Shown here: in pieces, positions 1 through 8,606 of the stretch
Position numbering within the stretch: the stretch's first letter is position 1
How the letters are laid out: the number at the start of each line of letters is the position of its first letter
Source: Pseudomonas sp. v388
GTDB lineage: Bacteria; Pseudomonadota; Gammaproteobacteria; Pseudomonadales; Pseudomonadaceae
Direction: 5' to 3'
DNA length: 64,000 nt
NCBI RefSeq assembly: GCF_003935425.1
Contig: NZ_RHQN01000003.1
Coordinates: 62,001 to 126,000 of the forward strand
The notes under the pieces: generated by a model
Seen by the model: the letters and a program-made list of their open reading frames with translations, nothing else
Told to the model about the DNA's origin: nothing
The model's database searches: none
Translations under genes and position numbers: made by a program

Positions 1-158
1 TGCTCGCGGCGTTCTTTCAGCCAGTGTGGAGCAGCGCTGTCCATACCTGGCAGGACGTCTTGTGGACGCTTCTGGCTTTTCTCGCCCTGACTTACGCAAA
101 GCGTGCGCCCTGGCAAGTGGTCGCCGCCAGTGCAGGGGTCGGCTGGCTGACAGGCTGA
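1..158 (+). CDS. Chromate transporter ChrA, C-terminal end (partial)
   Basis: The reading frame is open from the left edge and stops at 156-158, giving about 51 residues. They contain a hydrophobic stretch and the segment FFQPVWSSAV, followed by a final membrane helix. This matches the end of CHR-family chromate transporters, which export chromate through the inner membrane. Only the tail is present, so length, start and upstream partners cannot be judged. The call rests on recognition of this C-terminal motif. Another multi-pass membrane protein is possible but less likely. Confidence 0.6.
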   Translation, partial: LAAFFQPVWSSAVHTWQDVLWTLLAFLALTYAKRAPWQVVAASAGVGWLTG

Positions 159-172
159 GCCGGGTGATGCGA

Positions 173-415
173 TCAATGGGCGGCCATGCAGTCCAGCGAG
201 CGGTCGACCATGGCCTTGGCCATCTGCGCCAGGTGCACGACCGACAGGTTCAGATCGCGGCTCGCGCCGTGGTTGGATTCAGTGGACTCTTCCGCCGTCG
301 CGATGATGCAACGCAGCAGGTCCGAAGCGTGGTTGAGCGCGTCCTGCGGGCCAACGGTGTCGTTGATTGAAAACAGGCTGGTTGAAGCGATGGGCTGGTT
401 GGGCATGCGAGTCAT
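173..415 (-). CDS. DUF3077 family small protein
   Basis: A protein of about 80 residues with a short N-terminal tail, then LFSINDTVGPQDALNHAS and a helical C-terminal half. This is the layout of the DUF3077 family, small cytoplasmic proteins common in Pseudomonas with no assigned function. Two in-frame ATGs (415 and 406) lie close together. GGAG sequences upstream suit either one, so the N-terminus is uncertain by three residues. The frame stays open to 574, but the extra residues are rich in Pro, Arg and Cys and look non-coding. It sits alone between chrA and pap. Confidence 0.6.
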   Translation of the reverse strand: MTRMPNQPIASTSLFSINDTVGPQDALNHASDLLRCIIATAEESTESNHGASRDLNLSVVHLAQMAKAMVDRSLDCMAAH

Positions 416-591
416 CTCCGATGGAACTCCAATGGGCATCGCCCTGCCGGAGGTGGCAACGGGCGATGCGGCGCAGAGTATTGAGCCGAACCCCTGGACG
501 CAAGGCGCCAAGCGGCTCTCGGAAATTTCAGGCGAAGGATTGGGATCGGTCCTGCGCAGCAGTCTCAGGACCAACCCAAATGAATGCCGCG

Positions 592-2088
592 TTACTTTTT
601 CTTGTCCCTGGCGAAAGCCGCTTCCAGTGCCTCGTTCAATGTCCGCAAGACCTTGACCCTGGCCCAGCGTTTGTCATTGGCCTCCACCAGCGTCCAAGGG
701 GCGATCTGCGAGCTGGTGCGGTCGACCATATCGCCCACGGCCTGGCGGTAAAGCGGCCACTTGTCGCGGTTGCGCCAGTCGTCGTCGGTGATCTTGTAGC
801 GCTTGAACGGGATTTCCTGGCGTTCTTCGAAGCGCTGCAATTGAGTCTGCTCATCGATGGCCAGCCAGAACTTCACCAGCACGATGCCGGCGTCAGTGAG
901 CTGTTCCTCGAAATCGTTGATCTCACCATAGGCCCGCAGCCAGTCGGATTCACTGCAAAAGCCCTCGACCCGCTCGACCAGCACCCGGCCGTACCAGGAA
1001 CGGTCGAAGATGGTGAATTTGCCACGCGGTGGAATCTGCCGCCAGAAACGCCACAGGTACGGCTGGGCGCGCTCGTCCTGAGTGGGCGCGGCAATCGGCA
1101 CGATATTGTAGTGGCGCGGGTCCAGCGCCGCCGCGACCCGGCGAATCGCCCCGCCCTTGCCGGCCGCGTCGTTGCCCTCGAATACCGCCACCAGCGCATG
1201 CCGCTTCATCCGCTTGTCGCGCATGTTGCCCGACAGCCGCGCCTGTTCAGCGATCAGCGCCTGCTCGTAGTCGTCCTTCTCCAGCCGCTGGCTCAGGTCG
1301 AGACTGTCAAGCAGGGTCAGCTCATCCTGACTGGTGCCCAACGGGCCGATGCTCAAGGCTTGAGGTCGGGTCTTGCCATTGCTCAACGCCGCCTGCATGC
1401 CTTCGAGCAACAGGCGACCGACCGTCAGGCTGCGGTAATTGGCATCAGCACCTTCGATCACGTGCCAGGGCGCGTACTCGCGGCTGGTGCGGCGCAGCAC
1501 CCGCTCGCCGAAGCGCACGAATTTGTCGTAGGTGCGCGACTGCTGCCAGTCCAGCGGGCTGATGCGCCAACTGTGCAGCGGGTCGTCCTTGAGGGACTTG
1601 AGGCGACGCTTCATCTGCTTGCGTGACAGGTGAAACCAGAACTTGAAGATCAGCGCGCCTTCGTCGCAGAGCATCTTTTCCAGACGTTCCGCGCCGCCGA
1701 TGGCCTGGTCCAGCACGGCATCCTTGAAGCGGCCGTGGACACGATCCTGAATCATCTGGCTGTACCAGTTGCCGAAGAAAATTCCCATGCGGCCCTTGGC
1801 CGGCAGTTGCCGCCAGTAGCGCCAGGCCGGTGGATGCGCCAGTTCTTCGTCGGTCTGCTGGTCGAAAGTGCGCACTTCGATCAGGCGCGGGTCCATCCAC
1901 TCGTTGAGCAGTTTGACGGTCTCGCCCTTGCCCGCCCCTTCTATGCCGTTGATCAGCACGATGATCTGCCGCCCGGCCTGTTCATGCAGGTCGTACTGAG
2001 CTTCCAGCAACGCCTCGCGTAAAGCGGGAACCTGGGCCTCGTAGGTGTCATCGTCGATGGCATGACCGATTTCAGCGGATTCGAACAT
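592..2088 (-). CDS. pap: Polyphosphate:AMP phosphotransferase (two PPK2 domains)
   Basis: A 498-residue cytoplasmic enzyme made of two PPK2 domains. It transfers a phosphate from polyphosphate to AMP to make ADP, linking polyphosphate stores to the adenylate pool. Each half has a P-loop-like motif: GIEGAGKGE near residue 50 and GNDAAGKGG in the second half. Each also has the PPK2 W..YWRQLPAKG or W..FWRQIPPRG stretch. Duplicated PPK2 is the hallmark of the PAP class. The ATG at 2088 follows GGGAG by seven bases. The longer open frame to 2139 lacks a ribosome site. It is divergent from mnmC with a 160-bp gap. Confidence 0.93.
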   Translation of the reverse strand: MFESAEIGHAIDDDTYEAQVPALREALLEAQYDLHEQAGRQIIVLINGIEGAGKGETVKLLNEWMDPRLIEVRTFDQQTDEELAHPPAWRYWRQLPAKGRMGIFFGNWYSQMIQDRVHGRFKDAVLDQAIGGAERLEKMLCDEGALIFKFWFHLSRKQMKRRLKSLKDDPLHSWRISPLDWQQSRTYDKFVRFGERVLRRTSREYAPWHVIEGADANYRSLTVGRLLLEGMQAALSNGKTRPQALSIGPLGTSQDELTLLDSLDLSQRLEKDDYEQALIAEQARLSGNMRDKRMKRHALVAVFEGNDAAGKGGAIRRVAAALDPRHYNIVPIAAPTQDERAQPYLWRFWRQIPPRGKFTIFDRSWYGRVLVERVEGFCSESDWLRAYGEINDFEEQLTDAGIVLVKFWLAIDEQTQLQRFEERQEIPFKRYKITDDDWRNRDKWPLYRQAVGDMVDRTSSQIAPWTLVEANDKRWARVKVLRTLNEALEAAFARDKKK

Positions 2089-2248
2089 GAACAACTCCCT
2101 TTTCCGAGCGGGTGAGCCTACCCGATGTGATCGCAACATGGAGTTTCAGACCGTCATTCCTTGTCATGGGTCAATTGGATCTTCCCGCAGTGCCGCTTTT
2201 CTTGTCGCAGCGGTCTAAAATGCCGCCACTGCCACCGCTGAGCCCACC

Positions 2249-4252
2249 ATGACCACGACCCGCCATGCCCAGATCGCCCACGCTCAAATCGACTGGGACG
2301 AACAGGGCAACCCTCGTTCCCGCGTTTTTTCCGATGTGTATTTTTCCACCGAGTCGGGGCTGGCCGAGACGCGCCACGTGTTTCTGGTGCAGAACGACCT
2401 GCGCAACCGCTTCTCAGCCTTGTCGGCAGGCGGCCGGCTGGTGATCGGCGAGACCGGTTTCGGCACCGGTCTCAATTTTCTCTGCGCCTGGCAGCTGTTC
2501 GACGCCTGCGCGCCTGCCGGAGCGCGCCTGCATTTCGTCAGCGTCGAGAAATTCCCGCTCGATCGCGCCGACCTGCAACGCGCGCTGGCCTTGTGGCCCG
2601 AGCTGTCGGTGTTTGCCGGGCAACTGCTCGATCAGTACGTCGCCATTCATGAAGGCTTCCAGCGACTGGTGTTCGACGATGGCCGGGTCACGCTGACGCT
2701 GTTGATCGGCGATGCACTGGACATGCTGCCGCAGCTGGACGGCAAGATCGACGCGTGGTTTCTCGATGGCTTCGCGCCGGCCAAAAACCCGGAGATGTGG
2801 ACGCCGGAGCTGTTCGCCGAATTGGCGCGGCTGTCCACCCCGGCAACGAGCATCGGCACCTTTACCAGCACCGGCTGGGTGCGTCGCGCCCTGAATGCGG
2901 CAGGTTTCAAGATGAAGCGCGTGCCGGGCATCGGCCACAAGTGGGAGGTGCTGCGCGGCACCTTCATCGCCTGGCCGCAGGAGGTGCCGGCGCCGCCGCG
3001 GGCCGCGCCGTGGTTCGCCCGCCCCGCTGCGGTTCAGGGCGAGCGCAAGGCTTTGGTGATCGGCGCCGGGCTGGCCGGCTGCGCCACGGCACACAGTCTG
3101 GCCCGGCGCGGCTGGCAGGTCAGCGTGCTGGAGCGCCACGGGCAAGCGGCCCAGGAAGCGTCGGGAAATCCGCAAGGCGTGCTGTATCTGAAATTGTCCG
3201 CCCACGGCACTGCGCTGTCGCAGTTGATCCTCAGCGGTTTCGGCCACACGCGGCGTGCGCTGCAGCGGCTGCAACGGGGTGTCGACTGGGATAACTGCGG
3301 GGTGCTGCAGCTGGCTTTCGACGACAAGGAAGCCAGGCGTCAGGCGCAACTGGCCCAGGCATTTCCCGACGATCTGCTGCACCTGCTGGACCATCCGGGC
3401 GCCGAGGCACGCAGTGGCGTGGCGCTCAAATCCGGCGGGCTGTTTTTCCCCGAAGGTGGCTGGGTGCATCCGCCCGCCTTGTGCAACGCACAGCTGGCGC
3501 ATCCGGACATTCGCCTGATCGCCCATCGCCAAGCCCTGGAACTGCGCCGTGTTGACGGTCAGTGGCAGGCGCTGGATCACGGCGAGGTCATCGACAGCGC
3601 GCCGATTGTCGTGCTGGCCGGTGCGGCGGATATCAAGGGGTTTGCGCAGAGTGCCGGGCTGCCGCTCAAGCGCATTCGCGGGCAGATCACCCGTTTGCCG
3701 CAGACCGAGGCCAGCCGGGTACTGGGAACGGTGGTCTGCGCCGAAGGCTATGTGGCGCCGGCGCGATTGGGCGAACACACGCTAGGGGCCAGTTTTGACT
3801 TTCATAGCGAAGACCTGACACCCAATGCGGCGGATCATCTGGGCAACCTTGAGCTGCTGCGTGAGATCTCCGCCGATCTGGCGCAACGCCTCGACGCCGA
3901 TTCGCTCCCGGCCGAACAGTTGCAAGGCCGGGCCGCGTTTCGCTGTACCAGCCCGGATTACCTGCCGATTGTCGGGCCGCTGGCCGATCAGGCTGCGTTC
4001 GTCGAGGCCTACGCTGCGCTGGCCAAGGATGCGCGACAGGTGCCGGCTATTCCTTGCCCGTGGCTGGATGGCCTGTACATCAACAGCGGCCATGGCTCCC
4101 GCGGCCTGATCACCGCTCCGCTGTCTGGCGAGCTGATTGCCGCCTGGCTGGACGAAGAACCCCTGCCGCTGCCAAGAAGCGTCGCCGAAGCCTGCCTGCC
4201 GAACCGGTTTGCCTTGCGGGGGTTGATACGGGGTAAAGCGGCAATCGGGTAA
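2249..4252 (+). CDS. mnmC: Bifunctional tRNA 5-methylaminomethyl-2-thiouridine biosynthesis protein MnmC
   Basis: A 667-residue two-domain enzyme that completes the mnm5s2U34 modification of the tRNA wobble base. The N-terminal part (about 1-240) is a SAM-dependent methyltransferase with GETGFGTGLNF and the DAWFLDGFAPAKNPEMW segment of the MnmC(m) domain. The C-terminal part is an FAD oxidoreductase with a GAGLAGCATAHSL dinucleotide motif near residue 270, and HGSRGL near the end, as in MnmC(o). Length matches the bifunctional family. It stands alone in front of an unrelated ABC operon. Confidence 0.96.
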   Translation: MTTTRHAQIAHAQIDWDEQGNPRSRVFSDVYFSTESGLAETRHVFLVQNDLRNRFSALSAGGRLVIGETGFGTGLNFLCAWQLFDACAPAGARLHFVSVEKFPLDRADLQRALALWPELSVFAGQLLDQYVAIHEGFQRLVFDDGRVTLTLLIGDALDMLPQLDGKIDAWFLDGFAPAKNPEMWTPELFAELARLSTPATSIGTFTSTGWVRRALNAAGFKMKRVPGIGHKWEVLRGTFIAWPQEVPAPPRAAPWFARPAAVQGERKALVIGAGLAGCATAHSLARRGWQVSVLERHGQAAQEASGNPQGVLYLKLSAHGTALSQLILSGFGHTRRALQRLQRGVDWDNCGVLQLAFDDKEARRQAQLAQAFPDDLLHLLDHPGAEARSGVALKSGGLFFPEGGWVHPPALCNAQLAHPDIRLIAHRQALELRRVDGQWQALDHGEVIDSAPIVVLAGAADIKGFAQSAGLPLKRIRGQITRLPQTEASRVLGTVVCAEGYVAPARLGEHTLGASFDFHSEDLTPNAADHLGNLELLREISADLAQRLDADSLPAEQLQGRAAFRCTSPDYLPIVGPLADQAAFVEAYAALAKDARQVPAIPCPWLDGLYINSGHGSRGLITAPLSGELIAAWLDEEPLPLPRSVAEACLPNRFALRGLIRGKAAIG

Positions 4253-4373
4253 CAAGCCGTAGGTGCGAACCGGGCCGCGCTCCGCTTGTTCGCGAAGACT
4301 GATTCCCAGACGACACATAGGCACTGCCTGCACCGGCTATGCTTGTCGCTCACATCTATCCGGTTGAGTCCTC

Positions 4374-5042
4374 ATGCTGCAGGTGCAAAACGTGTTCAAG
4401 AGCTACACCACCGCGCAAGGCCCGCTGGCGGTCTTGCGTGGGGTCGATCTGCAGCTGGCGCAGGGCGAGAGCCTGGCGCTGATGGGGGAATCGGGCAGCG
4501 GCAAAAGCACCTTGCTGCATCTGGTGGCCGGTCTGGACAAGGTCGATGACGGCCGTATCGACGTCAACGGTCAGCGTCTGGACCGGATGAGCGAAAGCCA
4601 GCTGGCCAACTGGCGGCGCACCGAAATCGGCCTGGTATTCCAGCAGTTCAACCTGATCGGCAGCCTCAAGGTCGAAGACAATCTGGCGTTCCAGGCACGC
4701 CTGGCCGGGCGCTACGATCCGGTCTGGCAGGCGCAGTTGACCGAACGCCTGGGCCTTGGCGATTTACTCAAGCGTTACCCCGAGCAACTTTCCGGCGGCC
4801 AACAGCAGCGGGTCGCCATCGGCCGCGCCCTGGCCTCGCGTCCCGGCCTGTTGCTGGCCGACGAGCCCACCGGCAACCTCGACGAAAACACCAGTGACGA
4901 AGTTTTACAGCTACTGCTGGACTTGCTCGACGACAGCCCCACCAGCTTGTTGATGGTGACTCACAGTGCGCGGGTTGCAGAACGCCTGTCGCGCAAAGTC
5001 GTGCTGCATTTCGGTCGACTCGCCCCGCAAGGCGCGTCCTGA
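4374..5042 (+). CDS. ABC transporter ATP-binding protein (LolD/MacB type)
   Basis: A 222-residue ATPase of the LolD/MacB/YbbA class. It shows Walker [10 protein letters not shown] near residue 38, the signature LSGGQQQR near 138, and Walker [13 protein letters not shown] near 160. One base separates its stop from the start of the FtsX-type permease gene, and the AttH/CrtC-like lipoprotein gene follows. The three genes therefore form one operon. ATPases of this class power lipid or lipoprotein movement, or mechanotransmission, rather than classical uptake. The substrate is unknown. The arrangement resembles the attEFGH type of cluster. Confidence 0.88.
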   Translation: MLQVQNVFKSYTTAQGPLAVLRGVDLQLAQGESLALMGESGSGKSTLLHLVAGLDKVDDGRIDVNGQRLDRMSESQLANWRRTEIGLVFQQFNLIGSLKVEDNLAFQARLAGRYDPVWQAQLTERLGLGDLLKRYPEQLSGGQQQRVAIGRALASRPGLLLADEPTGNLDENTSDEVLQLLLDLLDDSPTSLLMVTHSARVAERLSRKVVLHFGRLAPQGAS

Positions 5043-5043
5043 G

Positions 5044-7524
5044 ATGCGGGTGTTCTACTGGACGCTGCTTACCCTCCTCAGCCACTGGCGGCGGCACCCG
5101 GTGCAGTTCTTCAGCATCCTGACCGGCCTGTGGCTGGCAACCAGCCTGTTGACCGGTGTGCAGGCCCTCAACAGTCAGGCGCGGGAAAGCTATCAGCGCG
5201 CCAGCCAGATGATCGGCGGCGAACCACAGTCCCGGCTGGCCTCGGCGGACGGCGCCGTGTTTCCCCAGGCGCTGTACATTCAGTTACGCCGCGCGGGCTG
5301 GCCGGTTTCGCCCACGCTGCAAGGCCGCATCCTGCTCAAGGGCCGGGAATCGCAACGGGTACAACTGATCGGCATTGAGCCGGTGACGCTGCCGCCCGGT
5401 TCTGCCGTTGCCGGGCAAACTCTTGATTCGGAGCAGATCGTCGAGTTTCTGACCCCGCCGGGCGTCACCTGGATCGCGCCGCAGACTCTGGAATCGCTCG
5501 GCTATCGCGAAGGCGAACAGCCGCAAAGCGCAGACGGCCGCGCCCTGCCGCCGCTGCGCGTGCAACCGGACATGGCGCCCGGCGTATTGCTGATGGACAT
5601 CGGCTTCGCCCAGCCCCTGCTAGCCCTGCCAGGCCAGTTGTCGAGCCTGCTGCTGCCCAAGGCATTCGCTGCGAGCAAACCGGTGCTGCCGGCGCAATTG
5701 AATGGTCGGCTGGTGATCCGTGAAAGCGGCGAAGAGAACAACCTGGAACGGCTGACGGAAAGCTTCCACCTGAATCTCAGTGCCCTGGGCGTGTTGTCGT
5801 TCATCGTCGGGCTGTTCATCGTGCATGCCGCCATCGGTCTGGCCCTGGAACAACGGCGCGGGCTGTTGCGCAACCTGCGGGCATCCGGCGTCAGCGCACG
5901 CGGCCTGATCGGGGCACTGGCGCTGGAACTGGGCGCACTGGCATTGATCGGTGGTCTGTTCGGCGTAGTCAGCGGCTACCTGCTGGCCGGCCTGCTGCTG
6001 CCGGATGTCGCCGCCAGCCTGCGCGGGCTGTATGGCGCCGAGGTCGCCGGGCAGTTGAATCTGAACCTGGGCTGGTGGCTCAGCGGCATCGGCCTGAGTT
6101 TACTCGGCGCTTTGCTGGCCGGAGCCAACAGCCTGTTGCGGGCGGCGCGGCTGCCGTTGCTGGCGCTGGCCGACGCGCAAGCCTGGCAGCAGGCCCACGC
6201 GCGCTGGTTGCGCCGCCAGGCTTTGATCTCCGGGATATGTGCGCTGGTGGCGGCCGCCGCCTGGCTGCTGGGCGACACTCTGGTGATGGGCTTCGTGCTG
6301 ATTTCCGCGCTGCTACTCTGCGCCGCCCTGGGCCTTCCGGCCCTGCTGGACGCGCTGCTGGCCGGTGCCGGAACGCGCAGTCATTCGGTGCTGGGCCAGT
6401 GGTTCGTCGCCGATTGCCGACAACAGTTACCCGCATTGAGCCTGGCCTTGATGGCGCTGCTGTTGGCCATGGCGGCCAATATCGGCGCCGGAACCATGAC
6501 CTCCGGCTTCCGCGAAACCTTCGGCAGCTGGCTGGAACAACGCTTGAGCGCCGAGCTGTACGTCAGCCCGCTCGATCCACAGCAGGCACGCGAGCTGCAC
6601 ACCTGGCTGGACGGGCAACCGCAGATCCGCGCCGTGCTGCCCAATTGGCAGGTGCCGGTGCAATTGCAGGGTTGGCCTGCCGACCTGTTCGGGGTGATCG
6701 ATCACCCGCACTACCGCCAGCATTGGCAGTTGCTGGAATCCAGCGGCGCAGACCCGTGGTCGCAACTGGCGGGCGATGATGCCGTGATGCTCAGCGAACA
6801 ATTGGCCCGGCGCCTGAAAGCCGGGCTGGGCGACCGTCTGGAGATTCCGGTGCCGAGCGGCCGATGGGCAACCCGTGTGGTGGGCATCTACGCCGACTAC
6901 GGCAACCCCAAGGGCCATTTGCTGGTCAACGCCACGCGCCTGCTCGCCCACTGGCCGCAACTGACGCCGAATCGCTTCAATCTGCGCATCGAGCGTGACG
7001 CGATCGACCAAGTGGTGCCGCAATTGCGCACCCGCTTCGGGCTGGACGACAACCACATCATCGACCAGAGCCGGCTCAAGCGCTGGTCCAATCAGGTCTT
7101 CGAACGCACCTTTGCGGCCACGGCGGCGCTCAACAGCCTGACCCTTGGGGTCGCGGGCGTGGCGCTGTTCATCAGCCTGCTGACCCAGAGTCAAAGCCGG
7201 CTCGGGCAACTGGCGCCGCTTTGGGCACTGGGCGTGACCCGACGCCAGTTGATGCTGCTCAATCTCGGCCAGACCTGGCTGCTGGCGCTGCTGACGCTGG
7301 TGTTCGCCCTGCCGCTGGGGGTGTTGCTGGCCTGGTGTCTGAACGTGGTCATCAATGTGCAGGCGTTCGGCTGGCGCCTGCCGTTGCAGATCTTCCCGCT
7401 GCAGCTGCTGCAATTACTGGGGCTGGCGATGCTTGCCACGCTGCTGGCTTCGGCCTGGCCGTTGCTGAAGCTGTCCCGCACTCGCCCCGCCGATCTGATC
7501 AGGACGTTCGCCAATGAAAACTAA
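5044..7524 (+). CDS. FtsX-like ABC transporter permease
   Basis: An 826-residue inner-membrane protein. It has an N-terminal membrane helix, a large periplasmic region, a cluster of helices about residues 250-350, further hydrophobic segments about 390-490, a second periplasmic region, and a last group of helices after about 690. This is the doubled FtsX/MacB_PCD arrangement in a single chain. The ATG at 5044 is chosen because it directly follows the ATPase stop. A longer in-frame start would lie inside the ATPase gene. The 3' end overlaps the next gene by 11 bases, so the three genes are probably translationally coupled. Confidence 0.87.
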   Translation: MRVFYWTLLTLLSHWRRHPVQFFSILTGLWLATSLLTGVQALNSQARESYQRASQMIGGEPQSRLASADGAVFPQALYIQLRRAGWPVSPTLQGRILLKGRESQRVQLIGIEPVTLPPGSAVAGQTLDSEQIVEFLTPPGVTWIAPQTLESLGYREGEQPQSADGRALPPLRVQPDMAPGVLLMDIGFAQPLLALPGQLSSLLLPKAFAASKPVLPAQLNGRLVIRESGEENNLERLTESFHLNLSALGVLSFIVGLFIVHAAIGLALEQRRGLLRNLRASGVSARGLIGALALELGALALIGGLFGVVSGYLLAGLLLPDVAASLRGLYGAEVAGQLNLNLGWWLSGIGLSLLGALLAGANSLLRAARLPLLALADAQAWQQAHARWLRRQALISGICALVAAAAWLLGDTLVMGFVLISALLLCAALGLPALLDALLAGAGTRSHSVLGQWFVADCRQQLPALSLALMALLLAMAANIGAGTMTSGFRETFGSWLEQRLSAELYVSPLDPQQARELHTWLDGQPQIRAVLPNWQVPVQLQGWPADLFGVIDHPHYRQHWQLLESSGADPWSQLAGDDAVMLSEQLARRLKAGLGDRLEIPVPSGRWATRVVGIYADYGNPKGHLLVNATRLLAHWPQLTPNRFNLRIERDAIDQVVPQLRTRFGLDDNHIIDQSRLKRWSNQVFERTFAATAALNSLTLGVAGVALFISLLTQSQSRLGQLAPLWALGVTRRQLMLLNLGQTWLLALLTLVFALPLGVLLAWCLNVVINVQAFGWRLPLQIFPLQLLQLLGLAMLATLLASAWPLLKLSRTRPADLIRTFANEN

Positions 7525-8593
7525 ATGGCTGGCGACCTTGGCCACCGCCCTGCTGCTCAGCGCCTGCGATCAGCCCGCGCAGCCGGATGCCGGCTTTGCC
7601 GGCCTGGGTGGTCAGGCAGACGACTACACCCGCGTGACAGCGGGCCGGGTGTTCAGTTTTCCCGAAGACCACGGCCAGCATCCGGGGTTTCGCATCGAAT
7701 GGTGGTACGTCACGGCGACGCTGGAAGACCAACAGGGCCAGCGCTTCGGTGTGCAGTGGACGTTGTTTCGCAGCGCCTTGCGTCCCGCCCCGCAACCGGA
7801 CAGCGGCTGGAACGACGGCACGATCTGGATGGGGCACGCGGCCGCGACCTCGGCCACCGAGCACAAGGTTGCCCAGCGCTACGGCCGTGGCGGCGTCGAA
7901 CAGGCCGGCGTGCGGCTTGGGCCATTCGACGCATGGATCGATGACTGGTCGTTCGCCAGCACCGGCGCCGCCCACGATCCGCTGGCGCAGATGCAGCTCA
8001 AGGCCAGTGGCGAGGGATTCAGCTACGACTTGCACCTCACATCCGACAAGCCACTGGTGTTGCAGGGCGAGCAGGGTTTCAGCCAGAAATCCGAAGTCGG
8101 CCAGGCCTCGTACTATTACAGCCAGCCATTTTTCGAAGCCCAGGGTCAGGTGCAGATCAACGGCAAACTGCATAAAGTCAAAGGCCATGCCTGGCTGGAC
8201 CGGGAATGGAGCAGTCAGCCACTGACCGCCAACCAGACCGGCTGGGACTGGTTCTCGCTGCACCTGGCCGATGGCGAGCACGTCATGCTTTACCGTATGC
8301 GCCACCGCACCGGCGCGCCGTACCTGACCGGCACCTGGATCGGCGCCGATGGCCGCACCCGTTTGCTGAACGCCGACGACATCCAGCTCGCCCCGCTGAA
8401 CGAAACCGAAGTCGCCGGGCGGAAAATCCCCACCCGCTGGTCAGTGAAGATTCCCGACAAGCACCTGGCCATCACCGTCGACGCCCTCAACCCCAACGCC
8501 TGGATGGGCGTGAATATTCCCTACTGGGAAGGCCCGGTGAACCTGAGCGGCAGTCAGGGCGGAGTGGGCTATCTGGAGATGACCGGGTATTGA
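7514..8593 (+). CDS. AttH/CrtC-like (lipocalin-like) lipoprotein of the ABC operon
   Basis: A 359-residue protein with a lipoprotein signal: a short charged start, then LLLSAC with the lipidated Cys at residue 18. The mature part has FRIEWWYVTATLED and HAWLDREWSSQPL, features of the CrtC/AttH double-lipocalin family, sometimes annotated as a predicted secreted hydrolase. It overlaps the permease gene by 11 bases. I infer that it is the periplasmic or outer-membrane partner of the LolD-like transporter, perhaps binding a hydrophobic ligand. It need not have hydratase activity like carotenoid CrtC. The stop lies 13 bases from the end of the convergent lyase gene. Confidence 0.82.
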   Translation: MKTKWLATLATALLLSACDQPAQPDAGFAGLGGQADDYTRVTAGRVFSFPEDHGQHPGFRIEWWYVTATLEDQQGQRFGVQWTLFRSALRPAPQPDSGWNDGTIWMGHAAATSATEHKVAQRYGRGGVEQAGVRLGPFDAWIDDWSFASTGAAHDPLAQMQLKASGEGFSYDLHLTSDKPLVLQGEQGFSQKSEVGQASYYYSQPFFEAQGQVQINGKLHKVKGHAWLDREWSSQPLTANQTGWDWFSLHLADGEHVMLYRMRHRTGAPYLTGTWIGADGRTRLLNADDIQLAPLNETEVAGRKIPTRWSVKIPDKHLAITVDALNPNAWMGVNIPYWEGPVNLSGSQGGVGYLEMTGY

Positions 8594-8606
8594 TCCCGTC
8601 TCACGC

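Noticed and set aside
4257-4310. REP-like sequence between mnmC and the ABC operon
   Set aside because: Contains GTGCGAACCGGGCC and GTTCGCGAA halves but is too degenerate to call as a defined repeat.
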